Shown here: in pieces, positions 37,281-46,102 of the stretch
How positions within the stretch are numbered: position 1 is the stretch's first letter
Layout of the letters: each line of letters opens with the position of its first letter
Assembly: GCA_964649825.1 (NCBI GenBank)
Contig: CAZYQW010000057.1
Coordinates: forward strand, 1 to 63,209
From: CAZYQW01 sp964649825
GTDB taxonomy: Bacteria; Planctomycetota; B15-G4; JADJEK01
DNA length: 63,209 bases
Reading direction: 5' to 3'
Translations under genes and position numbers: made by a program
The notes under the pieces: generated by a model
Databases searched by the model: none
What the model saw: the letters and a program-made list of their open reading frames with translations, nothing else
Told to the model about the DNA's origin: nothing

Positions 37281-37889
37281 ATGCTGCAGGACCACGATCG
37301 CGTCTTGATCCGTCAGGTGAAGGAGTGGGCGGAGATCCTGCTCTCGTTCGAGACGCGCAACCGCTACGAGCTCCGGTCATCGAGCGACGAGGTGATCGGG
37401 TACGCGGCGGAGGAGGCGCAGGGATTCAGCGCCATGCTCGCTCGCAACTTCCTCGGCCCGATGCGCGCAACGACGATCCACGTGTATGACGCACACCGGA
37501 GAGAGGTCCTGCGCGGCGAGAAGCCGTTCCGCTTCTATTTCCACCGCATGGAGGTGTTCGAGGGAACGCAGAAGATCGGCGCGGTCGAGCGGCGGTTCTC
37601 CATCCTGCATCGGATCTTCTCGGTCGAGAACGCGACCGGACAGGAAGTGCTCCGCATCGAGAGCCCGCTGTTCCGGATCTGGACGTTCAAGCTCGTCGAC
37701 GGCACACGCGAGATCGGACGGATCTCGAAGCAGTGGGGAGGCCTGCTGCGCGAAGCGTTCTCCGACGCGGACACGTTCGGCATCGAGTTCCCGGCGAAGG
37801 GGATGGGCGACGAGATTCGCAAGGTGCTGCTCGTCGCGACCTTCCTCGTCGACTTCGTCTGCTTCGAGAACAACAACCGTAGAAGCTGA
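37281..37889 (+). CDS. Phospholipid scramblase/LURP-one-like family protein
   Basis: A 202-residue protein with the scramblase-like tubby fold pattern: RNRYELRSSSDEVIGYAAEE at the start, then FLGPMRATTIHVYDAHRREVL, PFRFYFHRMEVFEG, GAVERRFSILHRIFSVENAT and GREIGRISKQWGG-like segments (here TREIGRISKQWGG), and a C-terminal hydrophobic helix RKVLLVATFLVDFVCFE. Bacterial members are of unknown function. The ATG at 37281 is chosen because the upstream in-frame extension is Arg/Pro-rich. It is 134 bases from the divergent DUF4255 gene. Confidence 0.85.
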   Translation: MLQDHDRVLIRQVKEWAEILLSFETRNRYELRSSSDEVIGYAAEEAQGFSAMLARNFLGPMRATTIHVYDAHRREVLRGEKPFRFYFHRMEVFEGTQKIGAVERRFSILHRIFSVENATGQEVLRIESPLFRIWTFKLVDGTREIGRISKQWGGLLREAFSDADTFGIEFPAKGMGDEIRKVLLVATFLVDFVCFENNNRRS

Positions 37890-37993
37890 TCGCGGCCAGC
37901 GGGGCGCGGATCGAGCGACGCCTCGTCCGCCGGCGCGGCTCGCCCACGGACGCGGATAGGATGCCGCGATCGGGTCTCTGCCCACGACGGCCC

Positions 37994-38005
37994 AGGAGGT
38001 GATCC
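37994..38005 (+). promoter_or_regulatory. Extended Shine-Dalgarno sequence
   Basis: AGGAGGTGATCC directly precedes the ATG at 38006. It matches the complement of the conserved 3' end of bacterial 16S rRNA (GGATCACCTCCT) over all 12 bases, with core AGGAGG six bases from the start codon. This fixes the start of the DUF6786-like gene and suggests strong initiation. Confidence 0.85.
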
Positions 38006-39241
38006 ATGCCAGCACCGGCGATCGTGCTTCTCGCCCTGTCGGCCGGCCTGTTCTACGCCTGCGCCTTCCCCGGCGGCGCGCGGTCCAGGGACGAGCCGAC
38101 GTTCGACGATGACGTCGAGTTCCTCCGCCGTCATACGGACGTCGTGGTGCTTGGCGACGACCGTGGAGGCCGAATCGCCGTCGTTCCGCGTTACCAGGGT
38201 CGCGTCATGACGAGCACGGCAGGCGCGAGCGAGCCGGGTCACGGTTGGATCAACCGCGACCTCATCGCCTCGGGCGAGCTGCGGCCTCGCATCAACGTGT
38301 TCGGCGGCGAGGATCGGTTCTGGATCGGCCCCGAAGGAGGGCAGTTCGCCATCTTCTTCACCGCCGGAGACCCGTTCGATCTCGAGCACTGGCAGACGCC
38401 CGCCGCGATCGATTCCGAGCCGTACGAGGTCGTCGACCGAAGCGCCCGCGCGATCGCGATGCGGCACACGACCGATCTCGTGAACTTCAGCGGCACGCGT
38501 TTTCGCGTTCGCATCGATCGAACGGTCCGGCTGCTCGAGCGCGCCGACGTCGCGATCGCGCTCGGCGGCGAGCCCGCGCCGGATCTTCGCGTCGTCGCGT
38601 ACGAGTCGGACAACCGGATCACGAACGCCGGCGACCGCGCGTGGGAGAAGGAGACGGGACTGTTGTCGATCTGGATCCTCGGGATGTTCCGGCCGTCGCC
38701 GGCCATGACGGTCGTCGTGCCGTTCGAGGAGGGGTCCGAGGACGTGCTCGGTCCGATCGTCAACGACGAGTACTTCGGGAAGGTTCCGCCCGATCGCCTG
38801 GTCATCGGCGACGGCGTCCTCTACTTCCGCGGCGACGGCGAGTACCGCGCGAAGATCGGTGTCGCACCGCGGCGCGCCAAGGACGTGATCGGAAGCTACG
38901 ATTCGGAACGCGGTCTCCTGACGGTCGTGAGGTTCACGCTTCCGCACGGAACGATGGACTACGTCAATTCGATGTGGGAGATCCAGGAGGACGCGTACGG
39001 GGGCGACGTCGTGAACAGCTACAACGACGGGCCGGCGGAACCTGGTGCGACGCCGCTCGGACCGTTCTATGAGCTCGAGAGCTCATCACCCGCCGTCGCG
39101 CTCGGGCCGGGGCAGAGCCACTCCCATGTGCACCGGACGCTCCACCTCCATGGCGGTTACGAGGCGCTGGACCGCGTCTCCCGGCGGGTGCTCGGGGTTT
39201 CGCTCGATCAGATCGAGGCCGCGTTCACGTCCGGTCCATGA
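38006..39241 (+). CDS. DUF6786-like exported protein
   Basis: A 411-residue protein. The N-terminus PAPAIVLLALSAGLFYACAF is a signal sequence with a possible lipobox cysteine at residue 19. Words such as VVPRYQGRVMTSTAGASEPGHG, WINRDLI, GGEDRFWIGPEGGQFAIFF and SHSHVHRTLHLHGG fit the DUF6786 family, whose members look like galactose-mutarotase-type beta sandwiches. No reaction is known. The family name is from memory of its motifs and is less certain than the fold-level call. It stands alone between a scramblase-like gene and a convergent sigma factor gene. Confidence 0.75.
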   Translation: MPAPAIVLLALSAGLFYACAFPGGARSRDEPTFDDDVEFLRRHTDVVVLGDDRGGRIAVVPRYQGRVMTSTAGASEPGHGWINRDLIASGELRPRINVFGGEDRFWIGPEGGQFAIFFTAGDPFDLEHWQTPAAIDSEPYEVVDRSARAIAMRHTTDLVNFSGTRFRVRIDRTVRLLERADVAIALGGEPAPDLRVVAYESDNRITNAGDRAWEKETGLLSIWILGMFRPSPAMTVVVPFEEGSEDVLGPIVNDEYFGKVPPDRLVIGDGVLYFRGDGEYRAKIGVAPRRAKDVIGSYDSERGLLTVVRFTLPHGTMDYVNSMWEIQEDAYGGDVVNSYNDGPAEPGATPLGPFYELESSSPAVALGPGQSHSHVHRTLHLHGGYEALDRVSRRVLGVSLDQIEAAFTSGP

Positions 39242-39277
39242 CGAGCGACGTCGATTGCGGCCGGCGCGGCCAGCGCG

Positions 39278-39865
39278 TCACGAGTGCGACGGCGGTTCCC
39301 CGTTGGCCTTGTCGATCTGGCTCTTCAGCCAGGCGCGAGCGACGCGCCACCCGCGCTCGACGGTCCGGGTCGACACTCCGAGCACGTCGGCCGTCTCCTC
39401 GTTGGAGAGGCTGCAGAAGAACCGCAGCTCGACGATCTTCGCGTTCTGCGGGTCGAACTCGGCGAGCCGCTCCAAGGCGTCGTCGAGCGCGACGAGGTCT
39501 TCGGCCTGTTCCTCGAAGATCGAGGCGGCCTCGAACAGGGTGACCCGAGCGCGGTTGCCGCCGCGTTTCTCGGCGTTCCTCCTTCCCGCGTGGTGCATGA
39601 GGACGCGACGCATCGCGGTCGACGCCACCGACAGGAAGTGCGATCGGTTCTCCCAGCTCTGGTTCCGCTGCTCGACGAGCTTGAGGTAGGCCTCGTTCAG
39701 GAGGGCGGTCGGTTGGAGCGTGTGATCGGGCCGCTCGCCGCGGAAGTGCCGCATCGCGAGGTGACGCATCTCGTCGTACAGCAGCGGCATGAGCCGATCG
39801 AGGACGGTCTCGTCGCCGTCCTTGAGCTGGTTGAGGAGCAGCGTGATGTCGGGGGCGTTATCCAT
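39278..39865 (-). CDS. ECF sigma factor (TIGR02999-like)
   Basis: A 195-residue sigma factor. Region 2 carries LQPTALLNEAYLKLVEQ and FLSVASTAMRRVLMHHA; region 4 carries VELRFFCSLSNEETADVLGVSTRTVERGW. It is closely related in pattern to the sigma factor at 24429-24971. It is not next to a kinase gene here but lies 188 bases downstream of another sigma gene on the same strand. The ATG at 39865 gives the usual family length. Confidence 0.92.
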   Translation of the reverse strand: MDNAPDITLLLNQLKDGDETVLDRLMPLLYDEMRHLAMRHFRGERPDHTLQPTALLNEAYLKLVEQRNQSWENRSHFLSVASTAMRRVLMHHAGRRNAEKRGGNRARVTLFEAASIFEEQAEDLVALDDALERLAEFDPQNAKIVELRFFCSLSNEETADVLGVSTRTVERGWRVARAWLKSQIDKANGEPPSHS

Positions 39866-40053
39866 GAGACATCGGAATCGTACTGCATCCTCCGTATCGT
39901 CCGCATCCTCCCTTTCCTCCGGATGTCAAGGACGGGCGCGGCGAGTCGGGAGGAGCGAACCGTTGGATGGAACGCCTTTTCGTGTCGGGCGGCGCGCGAG
40001 AAACGGGGCGTGTTGGCGGAGGATCCGAACGCGCCGGGGCTGGCGCCTCCGGT

Positions 40054-40659
40054 CTAACGCCCGCCGATCAGTGCATGCCACTGATCGAGCTTCTTCTTCA
40101 ACATCCGTTTCGCTCGAACGATGCGCATCTTCGCGGCGTCTCGCGAGATGCCGAGCTCGTCCGCGATGTCGGTGACCGAACGTTGCGCATAGTAGGTTTC
40201 CTCCAGGAGGCGTCGGGCGCCGGGCTCGATCAGCGACAGGGCGACGCCGACCTGGCGAAGCTGGTCGCGCCTCTCCACCGCGCTCTGTCCGCCGCTCACA
40301 CCGAGTTCCTGTTCGATCGCCCGCGATGCATCGAGGTGGTGGTCGCGACCACGGACCCTGCGCCGCCGAAGGCGGTCGAGGAGCAACCGTTCGGCCGCCC
40401 GCCACAGGTAGGAGCTGAAGACCCGCGTGTCGTCGAAGCGAGGCCGTTTGGACGCGTTCAGCACCCGGACGACGGCTTCGTTCACCACGTCCGAGACGCT
40501 GGCCGTTCGCAGGATGCCGCGGCCGTGGTCCTTGACGCGTTGCTTCAGCGCCGCGATCTCGAGCCGCAGTAGTTCATCCAAGGCCTCGATGTCTCCGTGC
40601 TCCTGCCACCGCTCGAGCAGCACGCGGCCTCGGTCGAACTCATCTGGATTCTGTTTCAT
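40054..40659 (-). CDS. ECF-like sigma factor
   Basis: A 201-residue sigma-70 family protein, more divergent than the neighbour at 39278. Region 2 is seen as ILRTASVSDVVNEAVVRVLNA and YLWRAAERLLLDRLRRRRVR; region 4 as YYAQRSVTDIADELGISRDAAKMRIVRAKRML. It could be co-transcribed with the following sigma gene (188 bases apart). The start ATG at 40659 fits the homology, which begins about 10 residues in. No anti-sigma or kinase gene is adjacent. Confidence 0.85.
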   Translation of the reverse strand: MKQNPDEFDRGRVLLERWQEHGDIEALDELLRLEIAALKQRVKDHGRGILRTASVSDVVNEAVVRVLNASKRPRFDDTRVFSSYLWRAAERLLLDRLRRRRVRGRDHHLDASRAIEQELGVSGGQSAVERRDQLRQVGVALSLIEPGARRLLEETYYAQRSVTDIADELGISRDAAKMRIVRAKRMLKKKLDQWHALIGGR

Positions 40660-40784
40660 GCGAGATGCGAGAAAGGGCTGAGGGCCGGAGCGAGGGTACC
40701 TGAACCGGTGGCTTCCACGGCTCGATCTGACGCGACGGCCTCCGCTTCGGCGAGGGCGCCACGGATCGGGGGAGTCGCCTCGAC

Positions 40785-41153
40785 TCAGATCCGCTCGATC
40801 GCCGACGGATCGAGCGTCCGTTCGTTCCGAACGTTGCCGGTGTTGACCGTCGTGGCCGGCTCGAACAAGACGACGTGCGCCTCGTCGCGAGCGACCGGTT
40901 TGTGCTCGACACCGCGCGGAACCACGAGGAGATCCCCCTCGCCGAGCTCGATGACGCCGTCGCGAAGGTGCATCTCGATGCGGCCGCGCACGACGAGGAA
41001 CATCTCGTCTTCGTCCTGGTGTCGATGCCAGACGTACTCGCCCTGGAGTTTCGCGACCTTGACCTGCTGGCCGTTCAACTCGGCCACGACCTTGGGCGAC
41101 CAGTGCTCGGTGAAGAGGGCGAGCTTTCGCTCGAGGTTGACCTTCTCCATCAT
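40785..41153 (-). CDS. Small cupin-domain protein
   Basis: A 122-residue single-domain cupin. Cupin motif 1 is WHRHQDEDEMFLVVRGRIEM with two His and a Glu as metal ligands, and motif 2 is GEGDLLVVPRGVEHKPVA with the third His. The opening VNLERKLALFTEHWSPKVVAELN is typical of a widespread family of small cupins near mannose-6-phosphate isomerase-like proteins. No reaction can be assigned. GAGGAG lies just upstream of two tandem ATGs (41153 and 41150). It is separated by 8 bases from the sialate O-acetylesterase gene and is probably co-transcribed with it. Confidence 0.88.
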   Translation of the reverse strand: MMEKVNLERKLALFTEHWSPKVVAELNGQQVKVAKLQGEYVWHRHQDEDEMFLVVRGRIEMHLRDGVIELGEGDLLVVPRGVEHKPVARDEAHVVLFEPATTVNTGNVRNERTLDPSAIERI

Positions 41154-41161
41154 GGTTCTCC

Positions 41162-43120
41162 TCACGGAACGTCGTCCGTACAGAACGACGAGGCCGGCAA
41201 GCCTTCTCGATTCCTTAGGTTCGTCTCGTCCGCCGCACCGAACCCGAAGCGCACGGCGGCCGGCGCCGCGATCGTCTCGCTCCAGACGACGACGGCGTCC
41301 CCGTCGATGACGGCCTCGGCCGGCACGTAGACGCGGTCCTCGCCGGCGACCTCGAAGTGCGTCAGCGGTCCGTCCGACGCGAGCCCCGATCCGACGTGCT
41401 CGAAGTGGAGACGGGCGCGACCCTCGACGATCTCCATCGCGTGGAAGAGCGGCCCCGAGTGGATGAGGTCCTCGCGGCCGTACGTCCTGGCGAGCGCCCA
41501 GAGCGCGAGTCGACCGCCCACCGCCTGCTTGTTCTTCGGGTGGATGTCGCGCGGGTCGCCGACGTCCATCGTTACCACCATCCCGGTGTTCGGCACCGAG
41601 AGGGCGTGACGCTGCGCCTCGCGCAGCTGGGCCGCCTCGCCTCGATCGCCGCCGTAGGCGAACGGAGCGATCTGCACGAAGTAGAACGGAAACGTGCCCT
41701 GATCGAAGTGGCGGCGCCAGTCGGCGATCAGACGCGGGAAGAGCTCGCGATACTGGCGCGCCCGGGTACGGTTCGATTCGCCCTGATACCAGATCACGCC
41801 CTTGATGCCGAACGGGACGATCGGAGCGATCATGCCGTTGAAGAGAGCGGTCGGGGAGTTCGGGTGGAAGGCGGGCGCCTTCGGTCGCGCCGGGAGCTCG
41901 TCGAGCGACGTTCCGCGACGGTAGCGCCATCGCCCGCCGATCGGCACCGGTGCGTCGCGGGAGCCGGTGCAGAAGACCCGCATCGCGTCCGGCGCGGTGC
42001 CGACGCTGATCGTCCCGCCCGTGTCCACGACCCGGATCGCGATCAGGTTCCGCCCGCCGGAGAGCAACGACCCGGGGATCTCGTAGCGGCGCGCGACCTG
42101 GAAGGCGCCGTCGCCTTCGTGGCCGCCGACGCGAACGCCGTTGAACCAGGTCGTGTCGCGATCGTCGATCGGTCCGAGCTCGATCGTCGCCGCGCGCCCG
42201 GCCCAGGACTCCGGCAGCTCCACGTACCGCCGGATCCAGAGGACGCCATCGAAGCGATCGAGGCCGTCGGTCGTGAAGACTCCGGGAACCTCGATCTCGT
42301 TCCACGTCGAGTCGTCCGTCTCGGGCGCGGCAAGCGAGGCGGGGGCGGCTCGCTCGAGTGCGGCCCACCATGACGCCTCCTTCTCGGCCTCCTGGCGGGC
42401 GGCGGCGGTTGGATCGTCCCGCATCCGCCGGGCGAGATCGAGGCCGCCGTCGAACTCCTTCATTCCTTGAAGCCCCGCTTCGCTCGTCCACGACTCGGCG
42501 ACGGTTCCGCCCCAGCTGCTGCTGATCAGGCCGATCGGCACCGAGAGCTCTTGGTGGAGGCGACGGCCGAAGAAGAACCCGACCGCGCTGAACCACTCGG
42601 CCGTCCGCGGCGAGCAGGCCTGCCACCCGCCTCGGCAATCGTCGAACCGCGCGGGGCCGTACTGCCGCTCCACGCTGAAGAGGCGAATCATCGGCAGATC
42701 GGCGGTGGCCAGCTCGGCGCGGTGATCGAGCACGCCGCCGAACCCCCGGCTGGTGGCGCCGACCGTCATCTCCATGTTCGATTGTCCGGAGCAGATCCAG
42801 ACGTCGCCGAGCAGCACGTCGCGAACGTCGATGGCTCCGTCGCCGCGGATCGAGAGCGTATGCGGCCCGCCGGCGCCGGCGGTCTGGATCCAGGTGCGCC
42901 AACGTCCATCGGAGCCCGCGCGCGTCACGGACGCCGAGTCCGTCCAGTCGGCTCGAATCTCGATCACGGCGTCCGGGTCGGCGGTTCCCCAGATCGCGAC
43001 CCGAGCGTCGCGCTGCAGGACCATGTGGTCGCCGAAGATCGCCGGCAGCCGGACGTCTCCGAACAGAGTCGAGCTCAAGCACGCCGCTGCGGCGATGGTT
43101 CCGAGGACTCGGGTCAACAT
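41162..43120 (-). CDS. Exported sialate O-acetylesterase (SASA/SGNH-type)
   Basis: A 652-residue secreted esterase removing O-acetyl groups from sialic acids or similar acylated sugars. Signal peptide MLTRVLGTIAAAACLSSTLFG. Next is an N-terminal LPAIFGDHMVLQRDARVAIWG segment typical of the family, then the nucleophile block ICSGQSNMEM (GQSN), a GLISSSWGGTVAESW segment, an inserted beta-sandwich domain (about 260-400, including VRVGGHEGDGAFQV), the GVIWYQGESN block, and the Asp/His block DVGDPRDIHPKNK. All three catalytic blocks are intact. Start codon support: GGAG five bases upstream of 43120. Confidence 0.93.
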   Translation of the reverse strand: MLTRVLGTIAAAACLSSTLFGDVRLPAIFGDHMVLQRDARVAIWGTADPDAVIEIRADWTDSASVTRAGSDGRWRTWIQTAGAGGPHTLSIRGDGAIDVRDVLLGDVWICSGQSNMEMTVGATSRGFGGVLDHRAELATADLPMIRLFSVERQYGPARFDDCRGGWQACSPRTAEWFSAVGFFFGRRLHQELSVPIGLISSSWGGTVAESWTSEAGLQGMKEFDGGLDLARRMRDDPTAAARQEAEKEASWWAALERAAPASLAAPETDDSTWNEIEVPGVFTTDGLDRFDGVLWIRRYVELPESWAGRAATIELGPIDDRDTTWFNGVRVGGHEGDGAFQVARRYEIPGSLLSGGRNLIAIRVVDTGGTISVGTAPDAMRVFCTGSRDAPVPIGGRWRYRRGTSLDELPARPKAPAFHPNSPTALFNGMIAPIVPFGIKGVIWYQGESNRTRARQYRELFPRLIADWRRHFDQGTFPFYFVQIAPFAYGGDRGEAAQLREAQRHALSVPNTGMVVTMDVGDPRDIHPKNKQAVGGRLALWALARTYGREDLIHSGPLFHAMEIVEGRARLHFEHVGSGLASDGPLTHFEVAGEDRVYVPAEAVIDGDAVVVWSETIAAPAAVRFGFGAADETNLRNREGLPASSFCTDDVP

Positions 43121-43296
43121 GCGTACTCCAACGCGTCGCGGGGTCAGAGGTGCGAACGGAAGGCTCGCGCGGCGCGCGCATGGCCGCGGGCGTCGCCCAG
43201 GATCGAAAGACATCGAATGATATCGAACCCGGCTCCGTCGCGCGCGCGCGCGGCCGGGACGCATCCGGGACGCCTCGTCGAGCCGCGCGCGAATCG

Positions 43297-43518
43297 CTAC
43301 CGGCCGACCGCGCGGTTCATCGCCACGGCGCCCCCGATCGTCACGGCGAGGATCGCGCCGCCGATGACGTAGCGACCCGCCTCGAACGATTTCACGGACG
43401 CGAACGCGAGCGCGACGACGACCGCGATCGTCAGGCAGCCCCGCGGCGTGAGCATGACGGGACCGGGGAGCCCCGGCCGAGCGTCGCGACTCGAGCGACG
43501 GCGAGGGGGCTCACTCAC
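43297..43518 (-). CDS. Possible small membrane protein
   Basis: A 73-residue frame with a basic, Pro-rich N-terminus and two hydrophobic segments, GCLTIAVVVALAFASV and YVIGGAILAVTIGGAVA. The GTG at 43518 is one possible start, and an ATG at 43455 would give a 52-residue form with both hydrophobic segments. No family is recognised. It stands alone between the esterase and kelch genes on the same strand. Confidence 0.5.
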   Translation of the reverse strand: MSEPPRRRSSRDARPGLPGPVMLTPRGCLTIAVVVALAFASVKSFEAGRYVIGGAILAVTIGGAVAMNRAVGR

Positions 43519-43778
43519 GTCTCGCGCTCACCGTGGCGACTCGGCCACCTGGCGATTCGCAGAGCGACGCGCTCGGCGATTCGATGCCGGCGAGGGCGAC
43601 GTCCTCGCTCGAAGCTTCGTCTTCGCATCGTGTCATCGAAGTCGGACGCACGGCGACATCCAGGCAGGAGGACCGAGACGTTACCCGATCCGAACGTCTT
43701 CGTCCTCCAGCGTGGTCCGACCCGGCGGCGACCCGACCGTGCCGGTGGCGCTCGGAGCGTCGGTGCGCGCGAGCCGCG

Positions 43779-45800
43779 TCAGTTCGGGAGGGGCACCTCG
43801 CGGGTCGATGACGTCGGCGGTCGAATGAGCACGAGCTGGGCGGCCGAGCGGTCCGCCTCCTGCGTGGTGACGACGAGGAGGTGGCCGCGATACGGCATCA
43901 TCTGGATCTGTCGCGGAGAGACCGGAAGCCGGTCCAGTGCGACCGACCACGCGTCCTCCTGCGGGTCGTAGACCTCGATCGAGGTGTTCGGCTCGAGGTC
44001 GTCGCCGGCGCCCGGCGACACGCCGCCCGCGAGGTACAGCCGGCCGTCCAGCGCGACGAGCTGCCCGGAGAGCCGCGGCCGAGCGGGCGGCGCCATCGGG
44101 CGCCACGTACCGTCGTCGAAGGCGAAGACGTCGCACGTCTCCACGAGCTCGAAGTTCTCGCGCATACCGCCGACGAGGTAGAAGCAGCCGTCGAGCGCGG
44201 CGCCCGCGAAGGCGCGTCGCGGCGTCGGGATCGTCGCCACCTCGACGAAGCCCCCGTCGCCGTCGGGTCGCCCGCGGAGCACGCTCGTCACGTGACGGAA
44301 CCGATCGTCACGGTCACGGTCCGGGTCGTAGTCGAGGCCGCCGAAGATCCAGAGGTCGTGGTCGTGCAGCGCGAGGCCGAACTGGCTGCGGGGAACGGGC
44401 AGACCGGGAGCGGCCGACCACGCGTCGTTCTCGAACTCGTAGCGGAAGGCTTCGGCGTGCGTGCGCGCGACTTCGCCGTCGTGGCCGAATCCCCCGACCG
44501 CGAAGCCGTGGCGGGCGCTCCGGGACGTCACCGTCTGCATCGACTGAAGCGCCATCGGATAGTCGGCGGCTCGCGTCACCGCGAGGGTCGAGAGGTCGAC
44601 GCGCCAACCCTCGCGCAGGAAGTTCCGCGGCTCGAAGTCGTGCTGCTCGACGCTGTTGTTCCCACCGAACAGATAGAGGCCGTCCCCGCGGAGGAAGATG
44701 CCCTGGCGGTTCTTCGCCGCGCCCGGCGCGGGGATCGTCCAGTGCGCGACGACTTCGGCCCGCGCGACGGGCGTCTCGCCGAGCCGGATCGTCTCGACGT
44801 GCCGCGGGCGAACGTTCTTGCCGATGCCGCCGAGCGCCACGATCTCGCCGGTCGGAGCGGCGACCAGCCGATGGAAGAAACGCGGGAACGTGAGCGTCGC
44901 GACGTGCGTCCACGACGGCTCGCCGATCCGCCACGCGTACATCGCGCCGTCCATGCCGCTCGCGAAGACGCGACCGCCGTCGCCGGCCGTGGCGACGCCG
45001 AACCCGAACCCGGGGAAGTCGGGGCCGCGTGACCACTCGCCTCGCGCGGAATCGAAGACGTCGACGCGACTCGTCACCTCGCCGTCATCCTGCATTCCGC
45101 CGACGACGATCAGGTTCTCCTCGACGACGGCGGCGCCGAGCGCGCGGCGTGAGAACGGTTGCGGATGTCGCTGCCACGTCGCGGCGGGGTCGGCGAGATC
45201 GAGGCTCCAGAGCTCGTTCGTCCAGCTCCGGCTCTCCGCCTCCTCGCGCCGCGAATCGAGCGCCCAGCCACCGACCACGACGAGGCGATCTCCGATGACC
45301 GCCGCGTCGTGGGACGAACGCGGCGCGGGGAGGCTCGGCAACGCGGTCCAGGTCCGGTGGACGGGATCGAACCGCTCGCACGCATCGACCGACACCGTCT
45401 CGTCGTCGACGATCGACATGCCCCCGACGCGGATCAACGTGCCGTGGTGCGCAACCAGCGCCACGCTCTGCACCCGCTCTTCGTTCGGGAGGACCTCGAC
45501 GTCGTCATGGTCGAACGCGTTGATCCGGTAGAAGTCGCGGCTCTGGTCCTTCGTCACGTAGTGGTGGGGTTCCCCGACGTAGCCGCCGAGGACGTAGATC
45601 CAGCCGCCCGACGTCGCGGCTCCGAAGCTCGTGATGCCCCGCGGGAGCCGTCCCGCCGGGCGGCCGACCGCGAGGCCGGCCGCGAACACCGGCGTTTCGG
45701 GCGGGACGCCGCCGTGCTGGGCGGGAGCGACGCGAGCCGACGCGCCGATCGCCACGGGGACCGCGACGGCGATCCAGGAGAGCTGCCGAATCGAGTGCAT
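43779..45800 (-). CDS. Exported kelch-repeat beta-propeller protein
   Basis: A 673-residue secreted protein. A signal peptide (IRQLSWIAVAVPVAIGASAR) leads into about ten kelch repeats with the double-glycine signature, for example GWIYVLGGYVG, LIRVGGMSIVD, DRLVVVGGWALD, NLIVVGGMQDDG, GLYLFGGNNS, DLWIFGGLDYD, CFYLVGGMREN and RLYLAGGVSP. It likely forms two propellers and mediates binding outside the cell; no galactose-oxidase copper ligands are evident. GGAGG lies 6 bases before the ATG. The upstream region holds a Fur-box-like palindrome. Confidence 0.93.
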   Translation of the reverse strand: MHSIRQLSWIAVAVPVAIGASARVAPAQHGGVPPETPVFAAGLAVGRPAGRLPRGITSFGAATSGGWIYVLGGYVGEPHHYVTKDQSRDFYRINAFDHDDVEVLPNEERVQSVALVAHHGTLIRVGGMSIVDDETVSVDACERFDPVHRTWTALPSLPAPRSSHDAAVIGDRLVVVGGWALDSRREEAESRSWTNELWSLDLADPAATWQRHPQPFSRRALGAAVVEENLIVVGGMQDDGEVTSRVDVFDSARGEWSRGPDFPGFGFGVATAGDGGRVFASGMDGAMYAWRIGEPSWTHVATLTFPRFFHRLVAAPTGEIVALGGIGKNVRPRHVETIRLGETPVARAEVVAHWTIPAPGAAKNRQGIFLRGDGLYLFGGNNSVEQHDFEPRNFLREGWRVDLSTLAVTRAADYPMALQSMQTVTSRSARHGFAVGGFGHDGEVARTHAEAFRYEFENDAWSAAPGLPVPRSQFGLALHDHDLWIFGGLDYDPDRDRDDRFRHVTSVLRGRPDGDGGFVEVATIPTPRRAFAGAALDGCFYLVGGMRENFELVETCDVFAFDDGTWRPMAPPARPRLSGQLVALDGRLYLAGGVSPGAGDDLEPNTSIEVYDPQEDAWSVALDRLPVSPRQIQMMPYRGHLLVVTTQEADRSAAQLVLIRPPTSSTREVPLPN

Positions 45801-45918
45801 GAAGAGCCTCCGTTCCTCCGCGCGTGCGGAGAGGCGGCGCCGGCGAACTGCGGCGACCGATGATTATGCGACTTGTTCTCATTTTCTACCGGCGACCCCT
45901 TGACGGGACAAGACGTTC

Positions 45919-45933
45919 TGAGAATGATTCTCA
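45919..45933. promoter_or_regulatory. Fur-box-like palindrome
   Basis: TGAGAATGATTCTCA is a perfect 7-1-7 inverted repeat and differs from the Fur 7-1-7 consensus TGATAATnATTATCA by one symmetrical change per half. It lies in the 302-base divergent region between the kelch gene (starts 45800) and the FG-GAP gene (starts 46103), so it could control either. The rest of that region holds no gene. Confidence 0.65.
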
Positions 45934-46102
45934 ACATCGTTTCGGATCGTTCCGCGACGATCCCACTCCCCGCGGTCGGGCCGGGGGCGTCGGGAGAAAC
46001 CGGCTGGTTCACATAAATCGGGGCTCCCTCTTCGCTTGGAAACGTCCGAGGAAGCCCCGCGACGAGCCGTGGCAGCCCGTCTTCATTCGATGGGAGGACC
46101 AA

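Noticed and set aside
45824..46102. N-terminal extension of the FG-GAP protein through the Fur-like site
   Set aside because: The extension lacks a signal peptide at its start and covers the promoter region; the GTG at 46103 has a strong ribosome binding site and a signal peptide follows.
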